Assembly (NCBI GenBank): GCA_029859455.1
Contig: JAOUDE010000167.1
Location: 1-5,909, forward strand
Reading direction: 5' to 3'
DNA length: 5,909 bases
Source: Ignavibacteria bacterium
Lineage (GTDB): Bacteria > Bacteroidota > Ignavibacteria > UBA10030 > UBA6906
Part shown: positions 1 to 5,909 of the stretch, piece after piece
Layout of the letters: the number at the start of each line of letters is the position of its first letter
How positions within the stretch are numbered: the first letter of the stretch is position 1
Notes under the pieces: model-generated
What the model was told of the DNA's origin: nothing
Database searches by the model: none
Seen by the model: the letters and a program-made list of their open reading frames with translations, nothing else
Position numbers and translations under genes: made by a program

Positions 1-2
1 GT

Positions 3-533
3 GCGGTCTCGCTCCCGGTCGCGTTGGGAATGTTCCTCCTCGCGCCTCAGATCTGCCTCACCCTCTTTGGACCCGGGTACGAACAATCTGCAATACACCT
101 TCAGTTCCTGCTTCCTTATTTTGTGTTGACACTTCTGAATTCTGTTGCAACCTGCACACTCATCGCTCTGGGCGAAGAGCGGTCGTTCGCGAGGTACCAG
201 ATGATCGGCTCCACAGTTCTGATCGCTGCGGTCCTCCTGGTCACTTCGGCTGCCGGATCTCCGGGGGCAGGAGTTGGCATCAGTTTCGGGGAGCTGGTCA
301 CGCTGCTCCTTCTGCTCCGGCTTCTGAAGCGGAAGGAAGCGATCGATCTGAGGCCTACAGCGGTTCGTTTCGCCGGAGCACTCGCTTGTACAGGGATTCT
401 GGTGTATCTTGCGGGTGGACTCGACCCGGTCCTGCTGGTTCCGATTGCGATTGCCGGGTTGACAATCAGCATACTGCTTACCCGTGCGCTCTCCATTCAT
501 GACGCGCGTCTCTTGCTGGCACGATTCATATGA
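3..533 (+). CDS. Polysaccharide flippase (Wzx/RfbX-like, MATE/MVF fold), C-terminal part; 5' end outside window
   Basis: The frame is open from the first in-frame codon (position 3) to TGA at 531-533, giving 176 visible residues with no start in the window, so this is the C-terminal part of a longer gene. The visible part is very hydrophobic. About six membrane segments can be drawn, at visible residues 1-16, 32-56, 67-82, 86-107, 119-136 and 141-160, separated by short charged loops such as GEERSFARY and LLKRKEAIDLRP. A stretch reading LFGPGYEQSA followed by a long helix resembles the middle of Wzx-type exporters, where a 'lfg.gy..a...l..l' pattern recurs. Members of this family usually have 12-14 helices and about 400-500 residues, so roughly half is missing. 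The family flips undecaprenyl-linked sugar units across the inner membrane. The stop overlaps the start of the next gene (ATGA), and the following deacetylase-like and glycosyltransferase genes support a glycan-export role. Another MVF-fold transporter is possible, but the context argues for polysaccharide. Confidence 0.8.
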   Translation, partial: AVSLPVALGMFLLAPQICLTLFGPGYEQSAIHLQFLLPYFVLTLLNSVATCTLIALGEERSFARYQMIGSTVLIAAVLLVTSAAGSPGAGVGISFGELVTLLLLLRLLKRKEAIDLRPTAVRFAGALACTGILVYLAGGLDPVLLVPIAIAGLTISILLTRALSIHDARLLLARFI

Positions 534-2074
534 AACTTCATGCTGCGCTCCTGAACCGATCTCCTGGATTGGAGCAGGTCCTTCGACAGGAAGGTTTCCC
601 CGCGTCCATGACGGAGAGCTCTGACCTTGATCCTGACCGGTGGAGTGTTCTGGTCCTCAGCCGGCACCTCACGGACCAGGAGCAGGATGATGTAAGACGC
701 TACCTGCGGAGGGGGGGAGCGATCATGACGTGGACACCATATGCCGATTTTCTGATCCAGGGTGAAGCCGAGTCGAGACTGATCTCCTATCTGCTGGCTG
801 ACCGCATCCCCTGGGACACAATCTCGCTGCTGGATATCGAGAGAAATTGTGACATCCCCCCTGGCGCTAACAGCCTCCCTGATCAGGAAGGGCGATCCTC
901 CGCTTTTGTGGGGAGGATCGATGGCGGATCCGCCGTCGTATACCCCTTCGACCCGGCCGATCTTCTTGCCGATCACAGGAGCACGGTTCGCAGATTTCAT
1001 TCCAGCAAGGAACGTCTTCCTTTCGAACAGGTTTCAACCGTTTCAAAAGGGGATTTGCGTCGCCTGATCAGCCGGTCCCTCGAATATCTTCATCACACAC
1101 GAGGAATTCCCTACGCGCACCTCTGGCACTATCCGGAAGACAATCAGAGCCTCTTCGGATTCAGAATCGATACCGATGGAGCGCCGCGGCAGGACATTGA
1201 GGATATGCGGGATCTCGCGCGACAGTATCAAATACCGGTTACATGGTATATTGATGTGCAAAGCCACGAATCTCTCTTCCCGCTCTTTCGGGAAATGGAA
1301 ACGGATGAAATCAGCCTGCATTGTTATGAGCACCATCAATTCGGATCCCAGGAAGAGTTGAGCCGCGACATCCGGAGGGGGAAGGTTCTACTGGAACAAG
1401 CGGAGATGTCGCCGAAGGGGTTCGCGGCTCCATACGGCAACTGGAACATCGGGATCGGCCGGGCGATCGTTAATGAAGGCTTCGTCTATTCATCAGAGTT
1501 TTCCTTCGCGTACGATACACTGCCGATCCAGCCGGAGCTGGATGAAGGGAGTTCAGGGGTCCTTCAGGTGCCGGTTCACCCGATCTGTATCGGCAGTATG
1601 CTCAGGGTCGGGTACAGCGAGGAACAGATGATCCGGTACTTTCGGGGTTCATTGCGGGTAAAGCTGGAGAAGAGGGAGCCATTGTTCTATTATCATCATC
1701 CTGCTCAGCGTTGCTGGGGAGTGCTGGAGTCGCTGTTTCGTTCAGTCAACGAGCAAGGGATTGCAAAGACCACGTTGCTGGACTATGCCCTCTGGTGGAA
1801 GAAAAGAGAGGCCGCAGTGATGGTTGCTGATGTTGAGGATGACGGGATATCGATTCAGATCAAAGGGGATCGTTCTGTCAGAGCCCGGGTTGTGATGCCG
1901 GACGGATCGGAGCGTTTCATGAGCAGAAGTGAAGAGCACCTATCATCCGGGGTGGGTCAGTGGACTCCGGTCCCTCGCACCGGGCCGATCGATAGAATCG
2001 AACGGATCCGGGAACCGGACATGCGGACTTTCATTGCCCGGTGGTACAACCATTTCCTCCGGAGGGTTCAGTGA
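530..2074 (+). CDS. Polysaccharide deacetylase-like protein (divergent NodB/CE4 core) with extra N- and C-terminal domains
   Basis: This is a 514-residue protein whose ATG overlaps the flippase stop. No clear Shine-Dalgarno lies upstream, so translation probably depends on coupling. Residues 1 to about 150 look like a Rossmann or ThuA/glutaminase-like domain: WSVLVLSRHL is followed by an acidic helix and RRGGAIM. The NodB-like core spans about 205-395. FRIDTDGA (D214, D216) stands for motif 1, H264-x3-H268 in SLHCYEHH for the metal-binding HxxxH motif, GFAAPYGNW (297-305) for motif 3, and FYYHHP (386-391) for the late histidine motif. Residues about 425-514 look beta-rich and may be a small sandwich. 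No signal peptide or membrane helix is visible, so it appears cytoplasmic. CE4 enzymes remove N- or O-acetyl groups from sugars with a divalent metal. Here the metal histidines and an aspartate are kept, but motif 1 is DTD rather than DD and the usual arginine of motif 3 is alanine, so the chemistry is uncertain. The family call is firm; the substrate is unknown, presumably the glycan handled by its neighbours. Confidence 0.77.
   Translation: MKLHAALLNRSPGLEQVLRQEGFPASMTESSDLDPDRWSVLVLSRHLTDQEQDDVRRYLRRGGAIMTWTPYADFLIQGEAESRLISYLLADRIPWDTISLLDIERNCDIPPGANSLPDQEGRSSAFVGRIDGGSAVVYPFDPADLLADHRSTVRRFHSSKERLPFEQVSTVSKGDLRRLISRSLEYLHHTRGIPYAHLWHYPEDNQSLFGFRIDTDGAPRQDIEDMRDLARQYQIPVTWYIDVQSHESLFPLFREMETDEISLHCYEHHQFGSQEELSRDIRRGKVLLEQAEMSPKGFAAPYGNWNIGIGRAIVNEGFVYSSEFSFAYDTLPIQPELDEGSSGVLQVPVHPICIGSMLRVGYSEEQMIRYFRGSLRVKLEKREPLFYYHHPAQRCWGVLESLFRSVNEQGIAKTTLLDYALWWKKREAAVMVADVEDDGISIQIKGDRSVRARVVMPDGSERFMSRSEEHLSSGVGQWTPVPRTGPIDRIERIREPDMRTFIARWYNHFLRRVQ
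2061..2066 (+). promoter_or_regulatory. Ribosome binding site of the glycosyltransferase gene (decides a GTG start)
   Basis: GGAGGG lies inside the end of the deacetylase-like gene, four bases before GTG at 2071. It picks this GTG over the in-frame GTG at 2041, which would add ten residues (MVQPFPPEGS) unlike a GT4 N-terminus and has no such site in front of it. The chosen start gives a GTGA overlap with the preceding stop. Confidence 0.75.
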
Positions 2075-3117
2075 AAGCATGTCTCGCATCCTACCCTGCG
2101 GTCACAATGCTCCATGGGGGTCCGAATACCCAGCTTCGGATGACAGCTAAACATTTGTCGGAGTTCGATGTCACTGTCGGGATGTTCGACCCGTGGCGAT
2201 ACGGGATCGAGCGCGAGTTTGATCTTTTCCATCTCTTTGCGGCCAATATCGGAACTTTCCATCTGGCACGCGAGCTCCATGTGCGCAACGTTCCTCTTGT
2301 TGTCTCACCGATAATGTTCAGCAGTCACTCGGCGCAGTTCATCCGGCGGGGCCTGAGCGCAACACGGTTGCTTCAGAGGGCCGGACGCGGGATCTGGTCA
2401 GATTATTCGATCATGGCTGACATTTGTTCATGGGCCTCTGCGGTTCTGCCGAATACCCGGGCGGAAGCAAACCTCGTGACCAGAGGGCTTGGCAGCGATG
2501 GTTCCCGGGTGACGGTCGTCCCGAATGGCGTTGAGGAGCGGTTCGCGGACGCGACACCGGATCTCTTCAGGGAGAAATACGGGGTCGACCAATTCATCCT
2601 CCACGTCGGCCATATTGGATACGAGCGGAAGAATGTATTGAATCTTATCAGAGTACTTGGAACGATCGATCATCCTTCTGTGATTATCGGACGTTCGCTT
2701 CAAACGCCATATGCGGAAGCATGCCTCGCAGAGGCGAGAAAGCACAAGCAGATTCTTGTGATCGATGGACTTGACCATGAGTCCGATCTGCTCGCATCCG
2801 CATACGCGGCATCGAAGGTCTTTGTCCTGCCATCGCAGTTTGAAACCCCGGGGATCGCGGCACTCGAAGCGGGACTCGGGGGAGCGGAAATCGTTATCAC
2901 ACAGGAAGGGGGAACAAGAGAGTACTTCGGATCGTTCGCCGAGTATGTCGACCCTCGTTCGAACGAATCGATCAGACAGGGGATTCTGACCGCGCTCGGG
3001 AAGAGTCCGACCGGTGTTCTCCGGGACCATATCCTTGCCGAGTTTACGTGGCGGCAGGTCGCCAGAAAGACTGCCGGCGCCTATAGAAGTGTGCTGGAAC
3101 AGGGAAGGGATCGTTGA
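2071..3117 (+). CDS. GT4-type (glycosyltransferase group 1) glycosyltransferase
   Basis: The protein has 348 residues from the GTG at 2071, supported by the ribosome binding site and the 4-base overlap with the previous stop. It has the two-domain GT-B layout. The N-terminal acceptor half (about 1-150) opens with a strand and a glycine-containing loop (KACLASYPAVTMLHGGPN). The linker carries VVPNGVEERF (149-158), a hallmark of the group. The donor half begins with ILHVGHIGYERKN (176-188), which matches the conserved glycine and basic residues that hold the nucleotide-sugar phosphates. It ends with FETPGIAALEAG, in which E258 and E266 form the family's E-x7-E motif. The length is slightly short but normal for GT4, and no membrane segment is visible, so it is probably cytoplasmic or peripheral on the inner membrane. 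GT4 enzymes are retaining and use NDP-sugars. The particular sugar and acceptor cannot be read from the sequence. It would extend the glycan exported by the flippase encoded two genes upstream. Confidence 0.88.
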   Translation: MKACLASYPAVTMLHGGPNTQLRMTAKHLSEFDVTVGMFDPWRYGIEREFDLFHLFAANIGTFHLARELHVRNVPLVVSPIMFSSHSAQFIRRGLSATRLLQRAGRGIWSDYSIMADICSWASAVLPNTRAEANLVTRGLGSDGSRVTVVPNGVEERFADATPDLFREKYGVDQFILHVGHIGYERKNVLNLIRVLGTIDHPSVIIGRSLQTPYAEACLAEARKHKQILVIDGLDHESDLLASAYAASKVFVLPSQFETPGIAALEAGLGGAEIVITQEGGTREYFGSFAEYVDPRSNESIRQGILTALGKSPTGVLRDHILAEFTWRQVARKTAGAYRSVLEQGRDR

Positions 3118-3246
3118 TTCCTCTGTGGAGAGAATGAGACAAAGTCTCTGCAGAGAAGAGCGGAAATCGATACTTCACCCGCCGCCTGACCCCCTCCGTC
3201 CGCTCCGGGATGGCAAATCTGACCTCCGGATGAAAAAAAGTTACCC

Positions 3247-3269
3247 CCGAACCATCCCATGAGGTTCGG
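3247..3269. repeat. Inverted repeat, 7-base arms, 9-base spacer
   Basis: CCGAACC (3247-3253) and GGTTCGG (3263-3269) are perfect reverse complements. There is no T-run after it, so it is not a standard intrinsic terminator. It sits about 30 bases before the possible promoter, where an operator could lie, but chance occurrence is not excluded. Confidence 0.4.
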
Positions 3270-3297
3270 AGATCGGTAATTGCTCCTCCATAACATA

Positions 3298-3327
3298 TTG
3301 TGATTTTAGGCACAGTTTATGTATATT
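3298..3327 (+). promoter_or_regulatory. Possible sigma70-like promoter for the secreted repeat protein
   Basis: TTGTGA (3298-3303, four of six matches to TTGACA) and TATATT (3322-3327, five of six to TATAAT) are separated by 18 bases in the most AT-rich part of the gap. Transcription would start near 3334 and leave a leader of about 108 bases. The host's promoter consensus is unknown, so this is tentative. Confidence 0.4.
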
Positions 3328-3337
3328 GTTCTTCGTT

Positions 3338-3358
3338 CGCTCAAAGAGAGCGTTTTTT
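3338..3358 (+). terminator. Short hairpin with T-run: possible intrinsic terminator
   Basis: CGCTC (3338-3342) pairs with GAGCG (3348-3352) around the loop AAAGA, and six T follow directly (3353-3358). The 5-base stem is short but GC-rich. It could end transcription from the polysaccharide genes, whose last stop is 220 bases upstream. If the promoter at 3298-3327 is real, the hairpin would instead form the very 5' end of the next transcript. Confidence 0.5.
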
Positions 3359-3424
3359 ATTGAATTTGAAGGCCGGCACCTGGTGTTGATGGCCGAAATT
3401 TAACCCCTAAAACATACAATCTCT

Positions 3425-3435
3425 GGAGGGAGAAG
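3425..3435 (+). promoter_or_regulatory. Ribosome binding site of the secreted repeat protein
   Basis: The purine run GGAGGGAGAAG ends six bases before ATG at 3442. It fixes the start directly ahead of a textbook signal peptide. Confidence 0.8.
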
Positions 3436-3441
3436 CCACTC

Positions 3442-5909
3442 ATGAAGTACTTACTGACTTTGTTGACCCTGATTCTGCTCCCTGTGCTGACAAGCGCACA
3501 GGAATGGCGGATCAATTGCGGTGGGGACGACTACACCGTAGCCGGGGGAGATCTCTTTGAGCAGGATCTCATGTATTCACCTGGTTCGTACGGAGCACTG
3601 AACGGGAACACACGTGACTGGTTTCCGAACGAAATTCTCGGGACAACCGACGACACGCTTTATTCAACGATGCGGTTCCTCAACGCCCCGTTCGGATATC
3701 AGTTCGACGGAATGGCACCCGGAACATATGAACTCACCCTGCATTTTATTGAAACAAGTGTGACTGGTCCGGGTGGACGGTTGATCGACGTTGTCGCAGA
3801 AGGAATTACTGTGATCGACGACCTTGATATCTTCGACGAGACCGGGGCAATCTTCACTGCCCTTGTAAAGACAGTCCAGGTTGATGTTTCGGATGACACG
3901 CTCAACCTTGATTTTATCACGGTCCTCGGCAACAACGCATTCGTTTCCGCGATCGAGGTCGTGATGATCGGGACTCTGCCCACCACGTTTGTTGACGTGA
4001 CAGCGGATGTCGGGCTTGTGTTGAGCCACGCAACGGCCCCCGTCTGTGCACCGCCGATTGGCTCCGGTTCTGCATGGGGAGATTACGACAACGATGGTGA
4101 CGTCGACTTCTTTGTGACCAACCACGGGGGAGCGAACCACCTCTATCGAAATGACGGCGATCTGGATCTGGACGGTCTTCCTGATTTCGTTGATGAAGCT
4201 GTGGCGATGGGTCTTGACCTGCCCGCGGAAGTGAGCATGGGCTGCGTGTTCATCGATTTTGATAACGATGGCGACCAGGATCTCTATGTCACCAACCTCG
4301 ACGGGAATATGATGTTCCGAAACGAACTGGTGGAAACCGGTTCTGTTTCTTTTACCGACATTACAATGACCACCGGACTTGCCGATGAAGGACGTGCGAT
4401 TACAGCAGGCTGGGGCGATTTTGACAACGATGGTTTCCTGGATGTCTATCTTGCAAAACATGCGAATTGCATGGGCGGACCATGGGATAACCAGGACAGG
4501 CTCTTCAGGAATAACGGCGACGGCACCTTTGTTGACGTTACCGACTACCTCTGTGACGGGGTTGCTCCTTGCGACGCGGTGATGGGCCTCGGCTTCTCAC
4601 CGGGCTGGTATGATTATGACAATGACGGTGACATTGACCTGTACCTGGTCAATGACATTCTGGATGGAACCTGGTACGGAAACGTCCTCTGGAGAAATGA
4701 CGGAGACAACGGTCTTGGTGGCTGGACCTTCACAGATGTGTCGGCGAGTTCCGGGACTGATCTTTCAGTCAATGGTATGGGGCTTGGAATCGGCGACTAT
4801 GACAACGATGGCAACATGGATCTTGCCTTCAGTAACGTGGGTCCGAACAACCTGCTCCACAATCTTGGCGACGGGACCTACGAGGACGTCTCCGCGGCTG
4901 CAGGGATTCAGCGTGATACCATCGCCGGCGGCGAAGCATCGATCACCTGGGGAACTTCGTTCTTCGATCATGACAACGACGGACTGCTGGACCTCTTTTA
5001 CGTTGCAGGCTACATTGGAGGAACAGCGGTTGATCAGCCGGATGCTTTCTTCAGGAACAACGGGGACGGCACTTTTGAGGATCGGTCAGACCTGGCCGGT
5101 TTGAATCATCCCGGTAGAGCACGGAGTCTATCAGTTTCAGACTTCGATGGTGATGGTTTCCCGGACGTGTTCGTGGGTCATTTCGGTGAGCCTCCGGTGC
5201 TGTACCATAACGAATCTTCAGACCTTGGAAACTCAAATAACTGGCTCCAGTTCACGGTTGAGGGGACAACCAGCAATCGTGACGGTATTGGCGCCAGGCT
5301 GACCCTGACCACACCTGATGCCGTGACACGTATCCGCGAGATCGGAAGCGGTGCGACTCACGGCGGTGGAGATCAGCGCGTCGCGATGTTTGGCATCGGC
5401 AACAATGCGACGGGTGACCTTGTCGTACGGTGGCCATCCGGTCTCGAAGAAGACTTTGGTACCATCGATGCCAATCAGAGACTACATCTGGTTGAGAACA
5501 GCACGCAGACCACGTTCACGGACATATCTGTGACCGCAGGTCTTGTTCCCGGCCATGACCTCGACACAACCTGCCCGATGCCCCCGATCGGTTCAGGATC
5601 GGCATGGGCGGATTACGATGATGACGGTGACATCGATCTCTTCGTAACGAACCATGGTGGACCGAACCATCTCTATCGCAATGACGGCGATCAGGGTCTC
5701 GGCTATCCTGAGTTCGTTGATGTCGCGGTCGATCTCGGTATCGATGACGCCAGTCTGGTCAGTGCCGGATGCGTGTTTATCGATTTCGACAATGATGGTG
5801 ACCACGATCTCTACGTCACGCACTGGGGCGGGAACACACTCTATCAGAACCAGCTGGTGGAGAGTGGCGCCGCAGATTTTGTCGATGTCACAGCAGTTGC
5901 AGGCGTCGG
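3442..5909 (+). CDS. Secreted malectin / FG-GAP (VCBS) / ASPIC-UnbV repeat protein, 3' end outside window
   Basis: One frame stays open from ATG 3442 to the window edge (822 full codons, no stop). Residues 1-19 form a signal peptide: MK, a leucine-rich core, and cleavage probably after TSA. Residues 21-177 look like a malectin carbohydrate-binding domain: WRINCGG at its start, YELTLHFIET, GRLIDVVAEG, then GNNAFVSAIEVV. Seven DxDxDG calcium-loop repeats follow, starting at D214, D272, D326, D391, D452, D509 and D567. Each sits near 'RNDGDG.F.DVT'-like strands, giving a CRTAC1-type seven-bladed propeller. Residues 600-685 are an ASPIC/UnbV domain: NNWLQF, SNRDGIGAR, IGSGATHGGGDQR, FGIG and VRWPSG. 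From residue 690 the propeller begins again (loops at D724 and D781). The protein is exported and probably lies on the surface or is released. The missing C-terminus would show whether it carries a sorting domain, such as a type IX secretion tail. It may bind sugars and calcium; no catalytic site is visible. It has its own ribosome binding site and is probably transcribed separately from the upstream genes. Confidence 0.9.
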   Translation, partial: MKYLLTLLTLILLPVLTSAQEWRINCGGDDYTVAGGDLFEQDLMYSPGSYGALNGNTRDWFPNEILGTTDDTLYSTMRFLNAPFGYQFDGMAPGTYELTLHFIETSVTGPGGRLIDVVAEGITVIDDLDIFDETGAIFTALVKTVQVDVSDDTLNLDFITVLGNNAFVSAIEVVMIGTLPTTFVDVTADVGLVLSHATAPVCAPPIGSGSAWGDYDNDGDVDFFVTNHGGANHLYRNDGDLDLDGLPDFVDEAVAMGLDLPAEVSMGCVFIDFDNDGDQDLYVTNLDGNMMFRNELVETGSVSFTDITMTTGLADEGRAITAGWGDFDNDGFLDVYLAKHANCMGGPWDNQDRLFRNNGDGTFVDVTDYLCDGVAPCDAVMGLGFSPGWYDYDNDGDIDLYLVNDILDGTWYGNVLWRNDGDNGLGGWTFTDVSASSGTDLSVNGMGLGIGDYDNDGNMDLAFSNVGPNNLLHNLGDGTYEDVSAAAGIQRDTIAGGEASITWGTSFFDHDNDGLLDLFYVAGYIGGTAVDQPDAFFRNNGDGTFEDRSDLAGLNHPGRARSLSVSDFDGDGFPDVFVGHFGEPPVLYHNESSDLGNSNNWLQFTVEGTTSNRDGIGARLTLTTPDAVTRIREIGSGATHGGGDQRVAMFGIGNNATGDLVVRWPSGLEEDFGTIDANQRLHLVENSTQTTFTDISVTAGLVPGHDLDTTCPMPPIGSGSAWADYDDDGDIDLFVTNHGGPNHLYRNDGDQGLGYPEFVDVAVDLGIDDASLVSAGCVFIDFDNDGDHDLYVTHWGGNTLYQNQLVESGAADFVDVTAVAGV
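3502..3972 (+). other. Malectin-like carbohydrate-binding domain (residues 21-177) of the secreted protein
   Basis: The order of motifs matches the malectin fold: an RINCGG opening strand, a tryptophan-containing middle part (RDWFP), the strand TYELTLHFIE, the glycine-arginine turn GGRLIDV, and the closing pair LDFITVLGNN and SAIEVV. Malectin domains bind glucose-type oligosaccharides in eukaryotes and occur in bacterial surface proteins and glycoside hydrolases. Ligand specificity here cannot be read from the sequence. Confidence 0.75.
3988..4380 (+). repeat. Propeller module, copy 1 start (residues 183-313)
   Basis: This segment recurs 509-510 codons later in the same protein. Shared stretches include PPIGSGSAW, VTNHGG-x-NHLYRNDGD, GCVFIDFDNDGD and NELVE/NQLVE. 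Over 81 bases from 4081 about four in five bases match the second copy, with most differences at third codon positions. Confidence 0.9.
4081..5166 (+). repeat. Seven FG-GAP/VCBS calcium-loop repeats (residues 214-575)
   Basis: Seven DxDxDG loops recur every 54-65 residues. Six read D-[FYH]-DNDG and the last reads DFDGDG. Each is followed one or two residues later by a further aspartate and a hydrophobic strand (LYV, VYL, LYL, LAF, LFY, VFV). The pattern D-x-D-x-D-G-x-x-D is an EF-hand-like calcium site. Seven evenly spaced loops fit one per blade of a seven-bladed beta-propeller. Confidence 0.88.
5239..5496 (+). other. ASPIC/UnbV domain (residues 600-685) of the secreted protein
   Basis: The conserved landmarks appear in order: NNWLQFTVEG, SNRDGIGAR, REIGSGATHGGGDQR, MFGIG and VRWPSGLEEDF. 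In known proteins this domain follows the FG-GAP repeats and usually closes the protein. Here it is followed directly by another propeller module. Confidence 0.88.
5515..5909 (+). repeat. Propeller module, copy 2 start (residue 692 to window edge)
   Basis: This is the second copy of the segment at 3988-4380. The calcium loops D724 and D781 correspond to D214 and D272. Small indels shift the offset between 509 and 510 codons. The window ends within this copy, so its further blades and a possible second ASPIC domain are not visible. Confidence 0.9.

Larger units (their letters stand above)
3118..3441. other. Non-coding gap between the polysaccharide genes and the secreted repeat protein
   Basis: No convincing gene lies here. 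Short frames that cross it on either strand have no family resemblance or start signals. Just after the glycosyltransferase stop there is a small hairpin, GAGAC-aaa-GTCTC (3136-3148), overlapping a perfect 12-base palindrome TCTCTGCAGAGA (3145-3156). Neither is followed by a T-run, so they are weak terminator candidates. The rest contains a 7-base inverted repeat, a possible promoter and a hairpin with six T, listed separately. Base composition becomes more AT-rich from about 3280, as expected for a promoter region. Confidence 0.6.

Noticed and set aside
2041..2070. Upstream in-frame GTG as start of the glycosyltransferase
   Set aside because: The extra ten residues do not fit the family, no ribosome binding site precedes this GTG, and GGAGGG sits just before the GTG at 2071.
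2428..3030. Reverse-strand open frame of 200 codons across the glycosyltransferase
   Set aside because: It is antisense to a gene with clear GT4 motifs and a supported start; the translation shows no recognisable domain.
3415..3420. TACAAT as a -10 box close to the secreted protein gene
   Set aside because: No -35-like sequence lies at 16-18 bases upstream, and transcription would begin within the ribosome binding site.
3664..4461. Long reverse-strand open frame (265 codons) opposite the propeller repeats
   Set aside because: It lies entirely inside the secreted protein gene. Aspartate/asparagine/glycine-rich repeats with GAC/GAT/GGT codons leave the opposite strand free of stops, and the translation is a repetitive valine/isoleucine/histidine mix with no family resemblance.
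4610..5104. Forward open frame of 164 codons in another phase
   Set aside because: It is an out-of-phase reading of the same repeats, rich in Thr, Met, Trp and Ser, and has no start signal. The overlapping frame has a continuous signal-peptide-to-ASPIC architecture.
4081..5166. Evenly spaced similar DNA segments resembling a repeat array such as CRISPR
   Set aside because: The similarity follows codons for the calcium loop, the units are not identical, and spacing is 54-65 codons within one reading frame, so these are protein domain repeats.

Overview
The window carries the end of a surface-polysaccharide gene group and, after a 324-base gap, the first part of a large secreted repeat protein. 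All four genes are on the + strand. The DNA is moderately GC-rich. The combination of a Wzx-type exporter, a deacetylase-like protein, a GT4 glycosyltransferase and an exported FG-GAP/ASPIC protein fits a Gram-negative-type environmental bacterium. Such FG-GAP/ASPIC proteins are common in FCB-related candidate phyla, Planctomycetes and Acidobacteria. Nothing in the window identifies the organism more precisely.

Region 1 (3-3117) is a tightly packed three-gene run. It contains the C-terminal half of a polysaccharide flippase, a 514-residue protein with a NodB/polysaccharide-deacetylase core, and a 348-residue GT4-type glycosyltransferase. The junctions are 4-base stop/start overlaps (ATGA at 530-533, GTGA at 2071-2074), so the genes are very likely co-transcribed and translationally coupled. 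Together they would build, trim and export a cell-surface glycan: the glycosyltransferase adds sugars to a carrier-linked chain, the flippase moves lipid-linked units across the inner membrane, and the deacetylase-like protein may modify the product.

Region 2 (3118-3441) is non-coding. It holds small inverted repeats, a plausible sigma70-like promoter (3298-3327), a short hairpin followed by six T (3338-3358) and a strong ribosome binding site (3425-3435).

Region 3 (3442 to the window end) is one reading frame that stays open for 822 codons and runs off the edge. It encodes a signal peptide, a malectin-like carbohydrate-binding domain, seven calcium-loop FG-GAP/VCBS repeats spaced like the blades of a seven-bladed propeller, an ASPIC/UnbV domain, and then the start of a second copy of the propeller module 509-510 residues after the first. 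The tandem module, its conserved cysteine pair and the malectin cap are the most notable things here. A link between this sugar-binding surface protein and the neighbouring glycan genes is attractive but unproven. I see no mobile element, CRISPR array, tRNA or rRNA.
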